Shown here one piece after another: positions 43,798 through 53,813 of a stretch of DNA of 64,000 nucleotides. Both the position numbers and the translations under genes were made by a program. The stretch is from Chrysogorgia sp. JL179-B06. Its lineage: Eukaryota; Cnidaria; Anthozoa; Scleralcyonacea; Chrysogorgiidae. Position 1 is the first letter of the stretch; every line of letters starts with the position of its first letter. The stretch lies in contig JAYKKM010000149.1 of assembly GCA_035772405.1 (NCBI GenBank), forward strand, positions 3,955,001-4,019,000, written 5' to 3'. The notes under the pieces were generated by a model. That model searched no databases and was not told where the DNA came from. It saw only the letters and a list, made by a program, of their open reading frames with translations.

Positions 43798-46452
43798 ACT
43801 CAGCCATCCTTAGCCCTCCTTAGCCATACTTAGCCATCCTTAGCCCTCATTAGGCATACTTAGCCCTCCTTAGGCATACTTAGCCCTCCTAATTAGGCAT
43901 ACTTAGCCCTCCTTAGGCATCCTTAGCCATCCTTAGCCCTTCTTAGGCATACTTAACCCTCCTTAGCCATCCTTAGCCCTCCTTAGATATACTTAGCCCT
44001 CCTTGGCCATCCTTAGCCCTCCTTCGCCATCCTTAGGCATACTTAGCCCTCCTTAGGCATACTTAGCCCTCCTTAGGCATACTTAGCCCTCCTTAGGCAT
44101 ACTTAGCCATCTTTAGCCCTCCTTGGGCATACTTAGCCCTCCTTAGGCATACTTACTGTAGCCCTCCTTAGCCATCCTTAGCCCTCCTTAGGCATACTTA
44201 GCCCTCCTTAGCCCTCCTTAGATATACTTAGCCCTCCGATCCTTAGCCCTCCTTAGGCATACTTAGCCCTCCTTAGGCATACTTAGCCCTCCTTAGCCAT
44301 ACTTAGCCATCCTTAGCCCTCCTTAGCCATCCTTAGCCCTTCTTAGGCATACTTAGCCCTCCTTAGCCATCCTTAGCCCTCCTTAGATATACTTAGCCCT
44401 CCTTGGCCATCCTTAGCCCTCCTTCGCCATCCTTAGGCATACTTAGCCCTCCTTAGGCATACTTAGCCCTCCTTAGGCATACTTAGCCCTCCTTAGGCAT
44501 ACTTAGCCATCCTTAGCCCTCCTTAGGAATACTTAGCCCTCCTTAGGCATACTTACTGTAGCCCTCTTTAGCCATCCTTAGCCCTCCTTAGGCATACTTA
44601 GCCCTCCTTAGCCATCCTTAGCCCTCCTTAGCCATCCTTAGGCATACTTAGCCCTCCTTAGGCATACTTAGCCCTCCTTAGCCCTCCTTAGGCATACTTA
44701 GCCCTCCTTAGGCATACTTAGCCCTCCTTAGGCATTCCTACTAGCCCTCCTTAGGCATATTTACTGTAGCCATCCTTAGCCTTCTTAAGCCATCCTTAGC
44801 CCTCCTTAGGCATACTTAGCCCTCCTTAGATATACTTAGCCCTCCTTAGCCCTCCTTAGGCATACTTAGCCCTCCTTAGGCATACTTACTGTAGCCCTCT
44901 TTAGCCATCCTTAGCCCTCCTTAGGCATACTTAGCCATCCTTAGCCCTCCTTAGCCATCCTTAGGCATACTTAGCCCTCCTTAGGCATACTTAGCCATCC
45001 TTAGGCATACTTAGCCCTCCTTAGGCATACTTACTGTAGCCCTCCTTAGCCATCCTTAGCCCTCCTTAGGCATACTTAGCCCTCCTTAGCCATCCTTAGC
45101 CCTCCTTAGCCATCCTTGGGCATACTTAGGCATACTTAGCCCACCTTAGGCATACTTAGCCCTCCTAAGCCATCCTTAGGCATACTTAGCCATCCTTAGT
45201 CCTCCTTAGGTATACTTAGGCATACTTAGCCCTCCTTAGTAGGAATGCCTAAGGAGGGCTAAGTATGCCTAAGGAGGGCTAAGTATGCCTAAGGATGGCT
45301 AAGGATGGCTAAGGAGCGCTAAGGATGCCTAAGGAGGGCTAAGTATGCCTAAGGAGGGCTAAGTATGCCTAAGGAGGGCTAAGGAGGGCTAAGTATGCCT
45401 AAGGAGGGCTAAGTATGCCTAAGGAGGGCTAAGGAGGGCTAAGTATATCTAAGGAGGGCTAAGGAGGGCTAAGTATGCCTAAGGAGGTCTAAGGAGGGCT
45501 AAGTATGCCTAAGGAGGGCTAAGTATGCCTAAGGATGGCTAAGGAGGGCTAAGGATGGCCAAGGAGGGCTAAGTATATCTAAGGAGGGCTAAGGATGGCT
45601 AAGGAGGGCTAAGGTGGGCTAAGTATGCCTAAGGATGGCTAAGCATGGCTAGCCCTCCTTAGGCATACTTACTGTAGCCCTCCTTAGCCCTCTTAAGCCA
45701 TCCTTAGGCATAATTAGCCCTCCTTAGCCACCCTTAAGGCTAAGGAGGGCTAAGGATGGCTAAGGAGGGCTAAGTATGCCTAAGGAGGGCTAAGTATGCC
45801 TAAGGATGGCTATAAGGAGGGCTAAGGATGCCTAAGGATGGCTAAGGAGGGCTAAGGATGGCCAAGGAGGGCTAAGTATATCTAAGGAGGGCTAAGGATG
45901 GCTAAGGAGGGCTAAGGTGGGCTAAGTATGCCTAAGGATGGCTAAGGATGGCTAAGTATGCCTAAGTATGCCCAAGGATGGCTAAGGAGGGCTAAGGATG
46001 CCTAAGGAGGGCTAAGGATGGCTAAGGATGGCTAAGTATGCCTAAGGAGGGCTAGCCTAAGGAGGGCTAAGGAGGGCTAAGTATATCTAAGGAGGGCTAA
46101 GGAGGGCTAAGTATGGCTAAGGAGGGCTAAGTATGCCTAAGAAGGGCTAAGTATGCCTAAGGATGGCTAAGGAGGGCTAAGGAGGGCTAAGTATGCCTAA
46201 GGAGGGCTAAGTATGCCTAAGGAGGGCTAAGTATGGCTAAGGAGGGCTAAGTATGCCTAAGGAGGACTACAGTAAGTATGCCTAAGGAGGGCTAGTAGGA
46301 ATGCCTAAGGAGGGCTAAGTATGCCTAAGTATGCCTAAGGAGGGCTAGCCTAAGGATGGCTAAGGAGGGCTAAGTATGCCTAAGTATGCCTAAGGAGGGC
46401 TAAGGATGGCTTAGGAGGGCTAAGGAGGGCTAAGGAGGGCTAAGGAGAGTAA
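43798..46452. repeat. 2.6-kb inverted array of 10-base units (CCTTAGCCCT / AGGGCTAAGG)
   Basis: 43798-45238 is built of CCTTAGCCAT, CCTTAGCCCT, CCTTAGGCAT and ACTTAGCCCT decamers. 45239-46452 carries the complementary units (GCCTAAGGAG, GGCTAAGTAT), with a short switch back at about 45648-45735. The whole is a near-palindrome with its main centre at 45238. Subrepeats (CATACTTACTGTAGCCCT) give a higher order of roughly 400 bases. Confidence 0.93.
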
Positions 46453-46559
46453 AGAGGCTTAAGAATATACATGGTTACATAGTTATTATATGATACACTA
46501 TCCACTTATCATGCTGTCGACCGCTGACCACGAAAATGACTTTTCTGAAATTAAGTGAG

Positions 46560-46790
46560 TTAATTTTGTTCTGCCGTGAGTTTATTGTATTTTGCCGTGA
46601 GTTTATTGTATTTTGCCGTGAGTTTATTGTATTTTGCCGTGAGTTTAATATTGTATTTTGCCGTGAGTTTATTGCTTTATTGTATTTTGCCGTGAGTTTA
46701 TTGTATTTTGCCGGGAGTTTATTGTATTTTGACCGTGAGTTTATTGTATTTTGCCGTGAGTTTATTGTATTTTGCCGTGAACATTTGTTT
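46560..46790. repeat. Right-arm array TTTTGCCGTGAGTTTATTGTA
   Basis: About ten units of 21-22 bases lie at the inner side of the right arm, whereas the left arm holds a single inverse copy near 43420. The arms have therefore expanded independently. Confidence 0.88.
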
Positions 46791-46924
46791 TTGCCGTGAC
46801 ACTTGTGGGCCACCGTAGGAAAGGGTATAAAGCGCGGGAATTAAACAAGCATCGAAAAAAATATCGGGGTATTGACAAAAATATCGGGTTACCGACAAAA
46901 ATATCGGGGTACCGAAAAAAATAT

Positions 46925-47171
46925 CGATCAACATTTGTCGACTGCAAAATATATTTGTCGACTGCAAAATATATTTGTCGACTGCAAAATATATTTGTCG
47001 ACTGACAAAATATATTTGTCGACTGCAAAATATATTTGTCGACTGACAAAATATATTTGTAGACTGATAAAATAGATTTGTCGACTGACAAAATATATTT
47101 ATCTACTGCAAAATATATTTGTCGACTGACAAAATATATTTGTCGACTGCAAAATATATTTGTCGACTGAA
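46925..47171. repeat. Right-arm 20-mer array (inverse of left arm)
   Basis: About eleven units of CAAAATATATTTGTCGACTG are preceded by the AAAATATCGGGGTACCGACA series. This is the inverse complement of 42883-43345 with fewer units. Confidence 0.9.
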
Positions 47172-47640
47172 ACTATAATTTGCGCATTGCATATATGGGC
47201 CACCGTATTATACCGCAAGGAGGCAGAAACAGGGATTTTTGGAGTCAAATTTCATCACAGGCGCCCGCTGTTTTATATTTTAATTTCGAAGTTTCAAGAC
47301 TGGTGCGTGAAATTTGGATTTAAACTGCCTTGTTTTGGGTTACAAAACGTCTACAATGCTCTTCACAGTACCACAGTTAATAGTATTTAGCATTTCAAAG
47401 TATAAATCTCCAATTTTGTCACTATAAACGCCTATTGAACATAGTACAGCGCGCTACAATATGTTAATACAATCATAATATTGAAGCCAAGTACTAGCAG
47501 TTTTTAACGGCAATTTTCAACACTTTTTCATGATGATTATGATATTAAAAGCTTCTTTAATTCGTATTTAACAACATAGAGGCATATGTTTGCGTTTAAA
47601 TGAGAGAACGGAGTAAATATTTGTATATAAAACAACATTA

Positions 47641-50265
47641 TTGTAATAATAATAATAAAGACGTATTAGGAGCATTATACAATAGTCTCAATGCTCTTAC
47701 AACAATATATATATTCTTAAAGTTGCTTTTAAAGCTAATTACAGTTTCATTATAAGATAAAGCCTACTACATATATTAACACTATGAACAATAACTATTA
47801 ATTTTAAAAAAGAAAAGTCTTAACTGCAGACTTAAAATTACTTAACATTTCAAAGCTTCTAATTTCCTGTGGTAATGAATTCCACAGTTTTGGCGCTGCA
47901 ACCGAGAATGCTCTGTCTCCATGAGTCACCGTTTTGGATTTTGGCTCCAGTAGCAGATTTTGCTCAGATGATCTCAAAGTACGAGTAGGTTTATATTTAG
48001 TTAGCAAATCAGTAATATAAACAGGCGCCTGGCCATGCAAAGCCTTGAAAGTAATTATTAGTATCTTAAAAACAATCCGTGATCTCACCGGCAACCAGTG
48101 AAGATTACGTAGCGCAGGGGAGATATGCTCCGATTTTTTAACCCCTGCAACAAGTCTAGCAGCTGTATTTTGAATTCGCTGTAACTTGCTCAATTCAGTA
48201 TCTGGTAAGCCATATAGGATGCTATTACAGCTGTCAAGTTTTGATGTTATGAATGCATGCACCAACTTCTCACAGTCCTTTTTACTCAAATATTTCCTGA
48301 TCTTGCCAATATTTCTGATAGCCAAAGTGGCCGATTTACAAATGTTATTTACACGAGTATTTAATTTTAAATGTCTATCAACAGCAACACCGAGATCACG
48401 TGCAACCGGAGCCGGTTGGATTATCACATCATTGACACATATTTCTGGTATTGGTTCGCAATGCATAAAACGTGATGATAGATGGACAATCTCGGTTTTA
48501 CTTGGATTGCATATAAGACCATTCATAGTACACCAGATGGTGATGTCCTTAATACATAACTCAAGTTTAGCTAGAGCAGCAGGTCGATCACATGGAGATT
48601 TTATAGGCATATACAGCTGTGTGTCATCAGCGTACATTATGCAATCAAGGCCGTGGGCTTTGATCACATCTTCCAATGGCGCAAAGAAGAGTGAAAACAG
48701 AAGTGGACCCAGTACAGAACCCTGAGGTACACCATATTGCAATGGTTTATTTGAAGAATGCGTATTCTTCACCGTAACTGACTGTACCCGATCAGAAAGG
48801 TATGAGCGATACCAGGCTAGTACAGTTCCACTAAACCCATAACGATGTTTAAGTCTCTCCAATAGAACAGTGTGGTCAATGGTGTCGAACGCAGATGATA
48901 AGTCCAACAGTACCAACACTACTTCCTGATTTTCATCAAGTGCATTAAGGATGTCATTGAAAACACGCAGAACTGCTGTCTCTGTGCTATGAAAGAGTCT
49001 ATAAGCAGATTGCATTTTTGCAAGGAGGTTATTCTCAATAAGATAGTCTGTTGTCTGTCTGGCAGCATTCCGCTCTAATACTTTTGACAAGAAAGCCACG
49101 TTAGTAATAGGTCTATAGTTAGGGAATTGCTCTTTATCACTAGTAGGTTTTTTAATAGATGGGCAGATGAGACCTTTCTTAAGTGAGGATAAAGATGAAT
49201 TGATAATGTCAGTAATTGGGGCAGCTAACACGTCAAGAGATTCCTTTAGCAGATGTGTAGGTACAGGATCTAAGGCACAGGATTTAGACGAGTACTGTTT
49301 GATTGTGTTACAGACAAAGCTTTCAGATACAGTAGTAAATTCACTGAGAGAGCTTTTACAACAAGGAGAGTCAACTGCTATAGATAACTTCTTAACTGAC
49401 CCATGTGTACTACTACTAGTAAGTTTATCTCGAAGTAACTGAATCTTAGTTGAAAAATAACAACTAAAAGCATCAGCCAGGTCATACGAAGAATCATGTG
49501 ATGGCAATAAAGGAATAGATTTTACTCGGAACATCCCCTCAATCATGTGAAATAGCTGATTCTGATTAGAGTTAGATATCTTAGCCTTATAATAATCTGT
49601 TTTTGCAAAATCAATTGCCTTTGCGTATTTACGACATTGTTCCTTGTACAATTGATGATGAACCTGAAGTCGTGTAGAGAGAAATTTACGCTCAAACTGT
49701 CGTTTTTGTTTCTTCATAACTCTTAAGCTATCATTAAACCATGGAGCATTTGGGCGTAGGGTAATTGTGCGTGTACGCTTGGGTGCGTCGGTTTGTCCAA
49801 AAGCTCAGACAATACACAATTGAACTGTTCAGTAGCAGTGTTTACATCAGATACGGATGAACAAATTAATTGCGACTCAAGGATATCTTTTCGCCATGCC
49901 TGTAAGTCTATACGACTAAATCACGATGATTAATAACTTTTTTAGAGGATTGGGGTCTCGGAAAATCCATGGTGCAAACAGCACTGTGATCTGAAGGTAA
50001 ATCAGAGACGATCTCCATGGCAGTAGACAGCAAACTATCCTCCTGACGATCAATAATAAGGTCCAGTGTGTGACCACAACGATGAGTCGTACCAGTAACT
50101 CTTTGTTGTAAACCTGCTGAATCCAGGAGTTCCGTAAACCTAGTAGCATCGTCATCATTAACAACATCCATATGGAAATTGAAATCCCCAGCAATTAACA
50201 AATAACCCGGAACAACAACTAACTCTTCTAAAATCGTTGAAAAATCATTGAAGAAGGTATTATTA
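47641..50265 (-). mobile_element. L2/CR1-type LINE, copy B
   Basis: On the minus strand: partial AP-endonuclease (49908-50201; AGDFNFHMD, HTLDLIIDR, SDHSAV), a linker with frameshifts near 49790 and 49905, then a 637-codon RT frame (47804-49717). The RT holds NYRPITNVAFLSKVLER, LLDLSSAFDTIDH, YGVPQGSVLGPLLFSLFF, MYADDTQLYMP and the C-terminal AAPKLWNSLPQEIRS. The 3' end is an ATT/AAT microsatellite at 47641-47660. The 5' end is truncated inside the endonuclease. It lies inside the hAT element, antisense to its gene. Confidence 0.88.
47804..49717 (-). CDS. LINE reverse transcriptase, 637 codons
   Basis: The frame keeps all RT motifs, including the catalytic YADD (about 48612-48635) and thumb region, plus a C-terminal domain with RIQNTAARLVAGVKKSEHI and LHWLPVRSRIVFKI. 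The M at 49717 is internal: upstream codons on the same frame (NAPWFNDSLRV) belong to the protein until a frameshift near 49790. It would prime reverse transcription at nicked target DNA, but the endonuclease is broken, so it could act only in trans at best. Confidence 0.85.
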   Translation of the reverse strand: MKKQKRQFERKFLSTRLQVHHQLYKEQCRKYAKAIDFAKTDYYKAKISNSNQNQLFHMIEGMFRVKSIPLLPSHDSSYDLADAFSCYFSTKIQLLRDKLTSSSTHGSVKKLSIAVDSPCCKSSLSEFTTVSESFVCNTIKQYSSKSCALDPVPTHLLKESLDVLAAPITDIINSSLSSLKKGLICPSIKKPTSDKEQFPNYRPITNVAFLSKVLERNAARQTTDYLIENNLLAKMQSAYRLFHSTETAVLRVFNDILNALDENQEVVLVLLDLSSAFDTIDHTVLLERLKHRYGFSGTVLAWYRSYLSDRVQSVTVKNTHSSNKPLQYGVPQGSVLGPLLFSLFFAPLEDVIKAHGLDCIMYADDTQLYMPIKSPCDRPAALAKLELCIKDITIWCTMNGLICNPSKTEIVHLSSRFMHCEPIPEICVNDVIIQPAPVARDLGVAVDRHLKLNTRVNNICKSATLAIRNIGKIRKYLSKKDCEKLVHAFITSKLDSCNSILYGLPDTELSKLQRIQNTAARLVAGVKKSEHISPALRNLHWLPVRSRIVFKILIITFKALHGQAPVYITDLLTKYKPTRTLRSSEQNLLLEPKSKTVTHGDRAFSVAAPKLWNSLPQEIRSFEMLSNFKSAVKTFLF

Positions 50266-50451
50266 TTGTAATTATTGTAGAAGGTATTAGTTTTGCGATT
50301 CTAATACCTTGGCCACAGCGTCATCTGAGATCAACGTAATATGATCATTTGCTGATTTGCATTGTTAGCACATCACGCAACCACGTGAAGTCGTGAAGCG
50401 CAATTATTAATTATTGTACAACTGACAACAGGTCCATGTTGGCAGTGGCAC

Positions 50452-50706
50452 ATGGCTTGCGAAGGCGAGGCAAGCGTGGGGCATCGCTGGGATGTTTTGA
50501 AAATATTTTCTTTGTTATCAAGTCATGGAAAACTTTCTCATGAGCATAGATTACGTTTTAAACAAGATGGGAGACCTTGTCCGACAGTTCGGCTAAAGAA
50601 CAGAACTTGTGAATCGGTATACGATAATTACAAGTGGATTTGCGGAGATGAACAGCGTAACACTTACTATTGTTGGCCATGTTTAGTTATGGGTGATTTG
50701 TCAAAG
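50452..50706 (+). CDS. hAT transposase, exon 1 (TTF-type zinc finger)
   Basis: 85 codons from ATG at 50452 to a GTAAGT donor, phase 0. YDNYKWICGDEQRNTYYCWPC resembles the zinc-binding N-terminal (TTF/BED-like) DNA-binding region of ZMYM1-like hAT transposases. The other nearby ATG (50435) is in another frame and leads nowhere. Confidence 0.7.
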
Positions 50707-50861
50707 GTAAGTTTAGAAATAAAGTTTAGATAATAGCAGGTTTTAAAAAAATCATTTATACATGTTGTTATGTTATCACACCGGAATTCGGAAATGCCAG
50801 TGCGCAATTATTTTGGCACTTTAAAAAATATAACGTGAACTTTTCTTGTTTCTTCATTAAG

Positions 50862-52980
50862 ATGAAAAAAGTTTCTTTCGTACAAGAATCTGGCTATACA
50901 TCTTCCGGATCAAATCTTTACAATTTGGCAAATAGTCACCAAGCTTCGAAAAAGCACATCAACCATCACACTGCATATAAGCTGCTTGGGAACGCTGACA
51001 TTGCGTGCGCCCTTGATGAAGCACATCGTAGAGAAATCTTACAACACAATCACAACGCAACGCGATTTTCCAAGTTACTTCATCATCATATTGATGTTAT
51101 AATATTCCTGTCGGCCCAAGGACTAGCATTTCGTGGTCACGACGAATCAGAGGCGTCGTCAAACCGAGGTAATTTCTTAGAACTAATTGATCTTCTTGGT
51201 AATTACAGTCACGAACTGAGATCTTTCCTTGACCAAGACCGTGTTACCTATACATCGCATGACCCACAAAATGATTTCATAAAATGCGTATTTGAGGAAG
51301 TCAAAAAAGAAATAAAGCAGCGCGTGCAAAAATCCTTGTTTATTGCTTTCATGATGGACGATACCAGTGACTTTAGCAACGTCGAGCAATCTGCTGTTTC
51401 TGTGAGATTAATTAATAATGGCGAAGTTGAAGAGCATTTACTAGGTTTGGTGAACTCCTCAAATGACCAATCGGCGTCCGGCTTAACAGAAATATTACTG
51501 AAGACGCTGAAGGATTATGGTATTACTCCAGAAAATAATGGACAGAAACTTATAGCGCAATCGTACGATGGCGCACCGGCAATGAGTGGTCAACTAAATG
51601 GAGTTCAAAAGAAGATGAGAGAAATTCCCATTTGCATTTTATAATCATTGCGTTGCTCATAGAATGTCTCTTTGCGCTGCTCACTCAGCTAATAAAATCC
51701 AAGAGGTGGTTCGGTTTTTTGACATTGTAGATAAAATTGTCAGTTTTTTTCGAAGCAGCCCCAAACGCACGCACAACTTGGGGCGGTCAGTGCCCAGACC
51801 TGGAGATACACGTTGGCTATCTCGCGATGCATCGGTTGGAGTCATCGATTCCTGTTACGAAGAAATTGGAGCGCAATTCTTTGAAATAATGAATGATGCA
51901 AATGAAAAATCTACAACCAAAGCTACTGCCAGAGGCTTAGGAATGCAGATGCAGCATGTCGAGTTTGTCTTTCTTTTGAAATTCTACCGAAAGTTGTTTG
52001 ATTTTTGTACGCCAGTAATGGTAGCTATGCAGAAACCAACACTTGATCCTATCCAACTGAAGTCCATGATTGAAGACTTTCAGCGAGCACTGGCTAATGT
52101 TAATCTCGATAAGATTTGGGATGATACATTAACGGTGGACCCAGAGCTGCCACAGATTCGTGAAAAGAGAGGTTGGAGGGGCATGGGGCACACAACGACT
52201 GGCGCACAATCAACGCACGAGTCAACGCACGAGCGCTGGAAAGCTGCCATGTTGCTTACTGTTGGCAGAGTCAAAATCGAGTTTGCAGATCAGATAGCTT
52301 GGCGATTTGAAAACCTGGACAAGTTCAAGTGGGTAGACCTTGTTAACCCAAAAAAGTTCAACGAAAGGAAAACTTCGTCATCTGGGAACGATAGGTTGTT
52401 GATCCAAGAACTTTACCAGCTGTACCCGTTTGTAGTGCCAGATTCTGTCGCTCTTGAGAACAACCTAAATGTCCTATACAATAGCACAGAAATAGAAATT
52501 CTCCTCAAGTCCATCATACGCGAGCGTGATTTAGTTGTGACAAGAAAGAAAGCCAAACGCAGACGTCTCAGAGAACGGCAGGAGACAATTGAAGACCACG
52601 ACGAGTTTGAAATGGCAGACGAAGACGACATTGACGTAGATAACATCAATGAGGGGAAGGCCGGCCTACAAGACCTACTCATGGTCATAAAAAAAGCTGA
52701 ACTTGAAGATGTACTGCCACAAGCAATGACACTGTTAGAACTTGCAGTTGCAACTCCGCTGACAAGCGTGCATTGTGAAAGGGTTTTCAGCAGAATGAAG
52801 CGAGTGGTGTCCCCTGCACGATCGAGTATGTTGCAAGAAAGAAAAGAAAATCTTGTTTTCTTACAAGTCGAGCACAAACTGTTGAGATGGCTCGCGGAAA
52901 AACAAGATTTTAAAGAAAACGTCATCAGCCGATTCAAATCATTAAATCCGACGCGGTTTTCGAGACTATCAAGAAAATAG
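50862..52980 (+). pseudogene. hAT transposase main exon (DUF4371/ZMYM1-like), one frameshift
   Basis: After TTCATTAAG the frame reads MKKVSFVQESGY, then HHIDVIIFLSAQGLAFRGHD and NRGNFLELIDLL (DUF4371 signatures) and QSYDGAPAMSGQLNGVQ. It ends early at 51642. The frame 51664-52980 carries the rest: AHSANKI, PRPGDTRWLSRDASV and the C-terminal hAT dimerisation block LLELAVATPLTSVHCERVFSRMK (about 52735-52803). A one-base shift lies at about 51615-51650. Everything else is intact, so the copy died recently or carries an assembly error. Length, fold order and flanking hAT ends mark it as a transposase rather than a host ZMYM gene. Confidence 0.82.
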
Positions 52981-53472
52981 AACTTTATATAGATTGTAAT
53001 GTAAATATATCACTTACCTAAATTCTAAATTCATTTCTGTATATATAATATTAAATATATTTTTAATTTCATGCGTTGCACGATATATACTTAATGTTGC
53101 TTATAGTGTAACTTTTTACGCGTAATATTAAAGGATAATTACGTGGTGGTGAGTGGTCACAGACACAGTTGTCGTTTTTAAATCGTGATTATTTTCTGAT
53201 TATTTTCCTTCAAATCTCAGTTTTTTTGTTATATTTTATAATTTAAGAGCGCATGACCGATTTGGGCAAATTTTTCGTAAAAAAACGATAAAATGTTCCA
53301 TAAAAAACATGAATTTGAACTATTAAATTTTCCTGAAAATCGTTGTCAGAATGCGGGAAATGCCGTTTCAGAGACCCAAATTTTAAAAAATTTCTGGGGG
53401 TGCATGCTCCCAGACCCCCCTAGGAAAACTGATAGTCTAATACCTAAATATTTTGGCTCCCAGCCACCCCTG

Positions 53473-53722
53473 ATTGTTACACATGCATAGATATGTGAGC
53501 TCACTTTGCAAATGTAGGAAATATTTAACAGAATTGACTGAAATTTTTGTGTGATGTTTCTTTTGCCAAATTCTTTCGCCATGATATAACGTTGGTGGAA
53601 AAATCAAAGAAGAATACGGAGTAGAAAGTGTGAATTCTGCCTAGCATATATTCTGTTATATTTATGAGCCCATTTTGCAAATTAAGTAGGAAATATTTAA
53701 CCAAATTAACTGAATTTAATTA
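53473..53722. repeat. Satellite array continuation
   Basis: ATTGTTACACATGCATAGAT...GTAGGAAATATTTAACAGAA...TGAAATTTTTGTGTGATGTT resumes the 40141-42621 monomers, closest to the variant at about 42328. Two partial monomers follow before unique sequence. Confidence 0.8.
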
Positions 53723-53813
53723 ATAGACAATCTCGAACTCCTGCCTGGATTGTGCACTAATATGCAGTACTAAATTTTTGTCATTAAAAATATACATACA
53801 CTGATATACACTA

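Larger units (their letters stand above)
42866..47207. mobile_element. 4.3-kb foldback element, TTATAC target duplication
   Basis: It starts TACGGTGGCCCATATATGCA and ends TGCATATATGGGCCACCGTA. TTATAC flanks both sides exactly (42860-42865 and 47208-47213). The arms (about 42866-43440 and 46570-47207) are inverted copies containing, in order, a 20-mer array (CAGTCGACAAATATATTTTG), a CCGATATTTTTGTCGGTA array, TTCCCGCGCTTTATACCC, an internal TACGGTGGCCCACAAGTGTC and ACGGCAAAATACAATAAACTCAC repeats. The core is a LINE fragment plus a 2.6-kb inverted 10-mer array. It encodes no transposase. The build recalls Drosophila FB elements, whose arms also consist of short tandem repeats. Confidence 0.85.
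42622..53472 (+). mobile_element. hAT element with nested insertions, inserted in satellite
   Basis: The right end reads AGGTATT-like sequence then GGCTCCCAGCCACCCCTG, the inverse of a CAGGGGTGGCTGG hAT terminus. The left end (GGGCGGCGCGCTACGG...AAAGGTATTAG) matches it imperfectly in the same order. Satellite DNA lies on both sides, with ATTGTT shared at the junctions (42616-42621 and 53473-53478). The element contains a transposase gene (50452-52980), a foldback element (42866-47207) and a LINE (47641-50265). Without these it would be about 3.9 kb, a usual hAT size. Confidence 0.7.

Noticed and set aside
43798..46452. TTAGGC as nematode-type telomere
   Set aside because: The period is 10, not 6, only one of four unit variants contains TTAGGC, and the array is internal and inverted.
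52413..52937. Minus-strand 174-codon frame opposite the hAT transposase
   Set aside because: It is a serine-rich shadow of the transposase coding strand.
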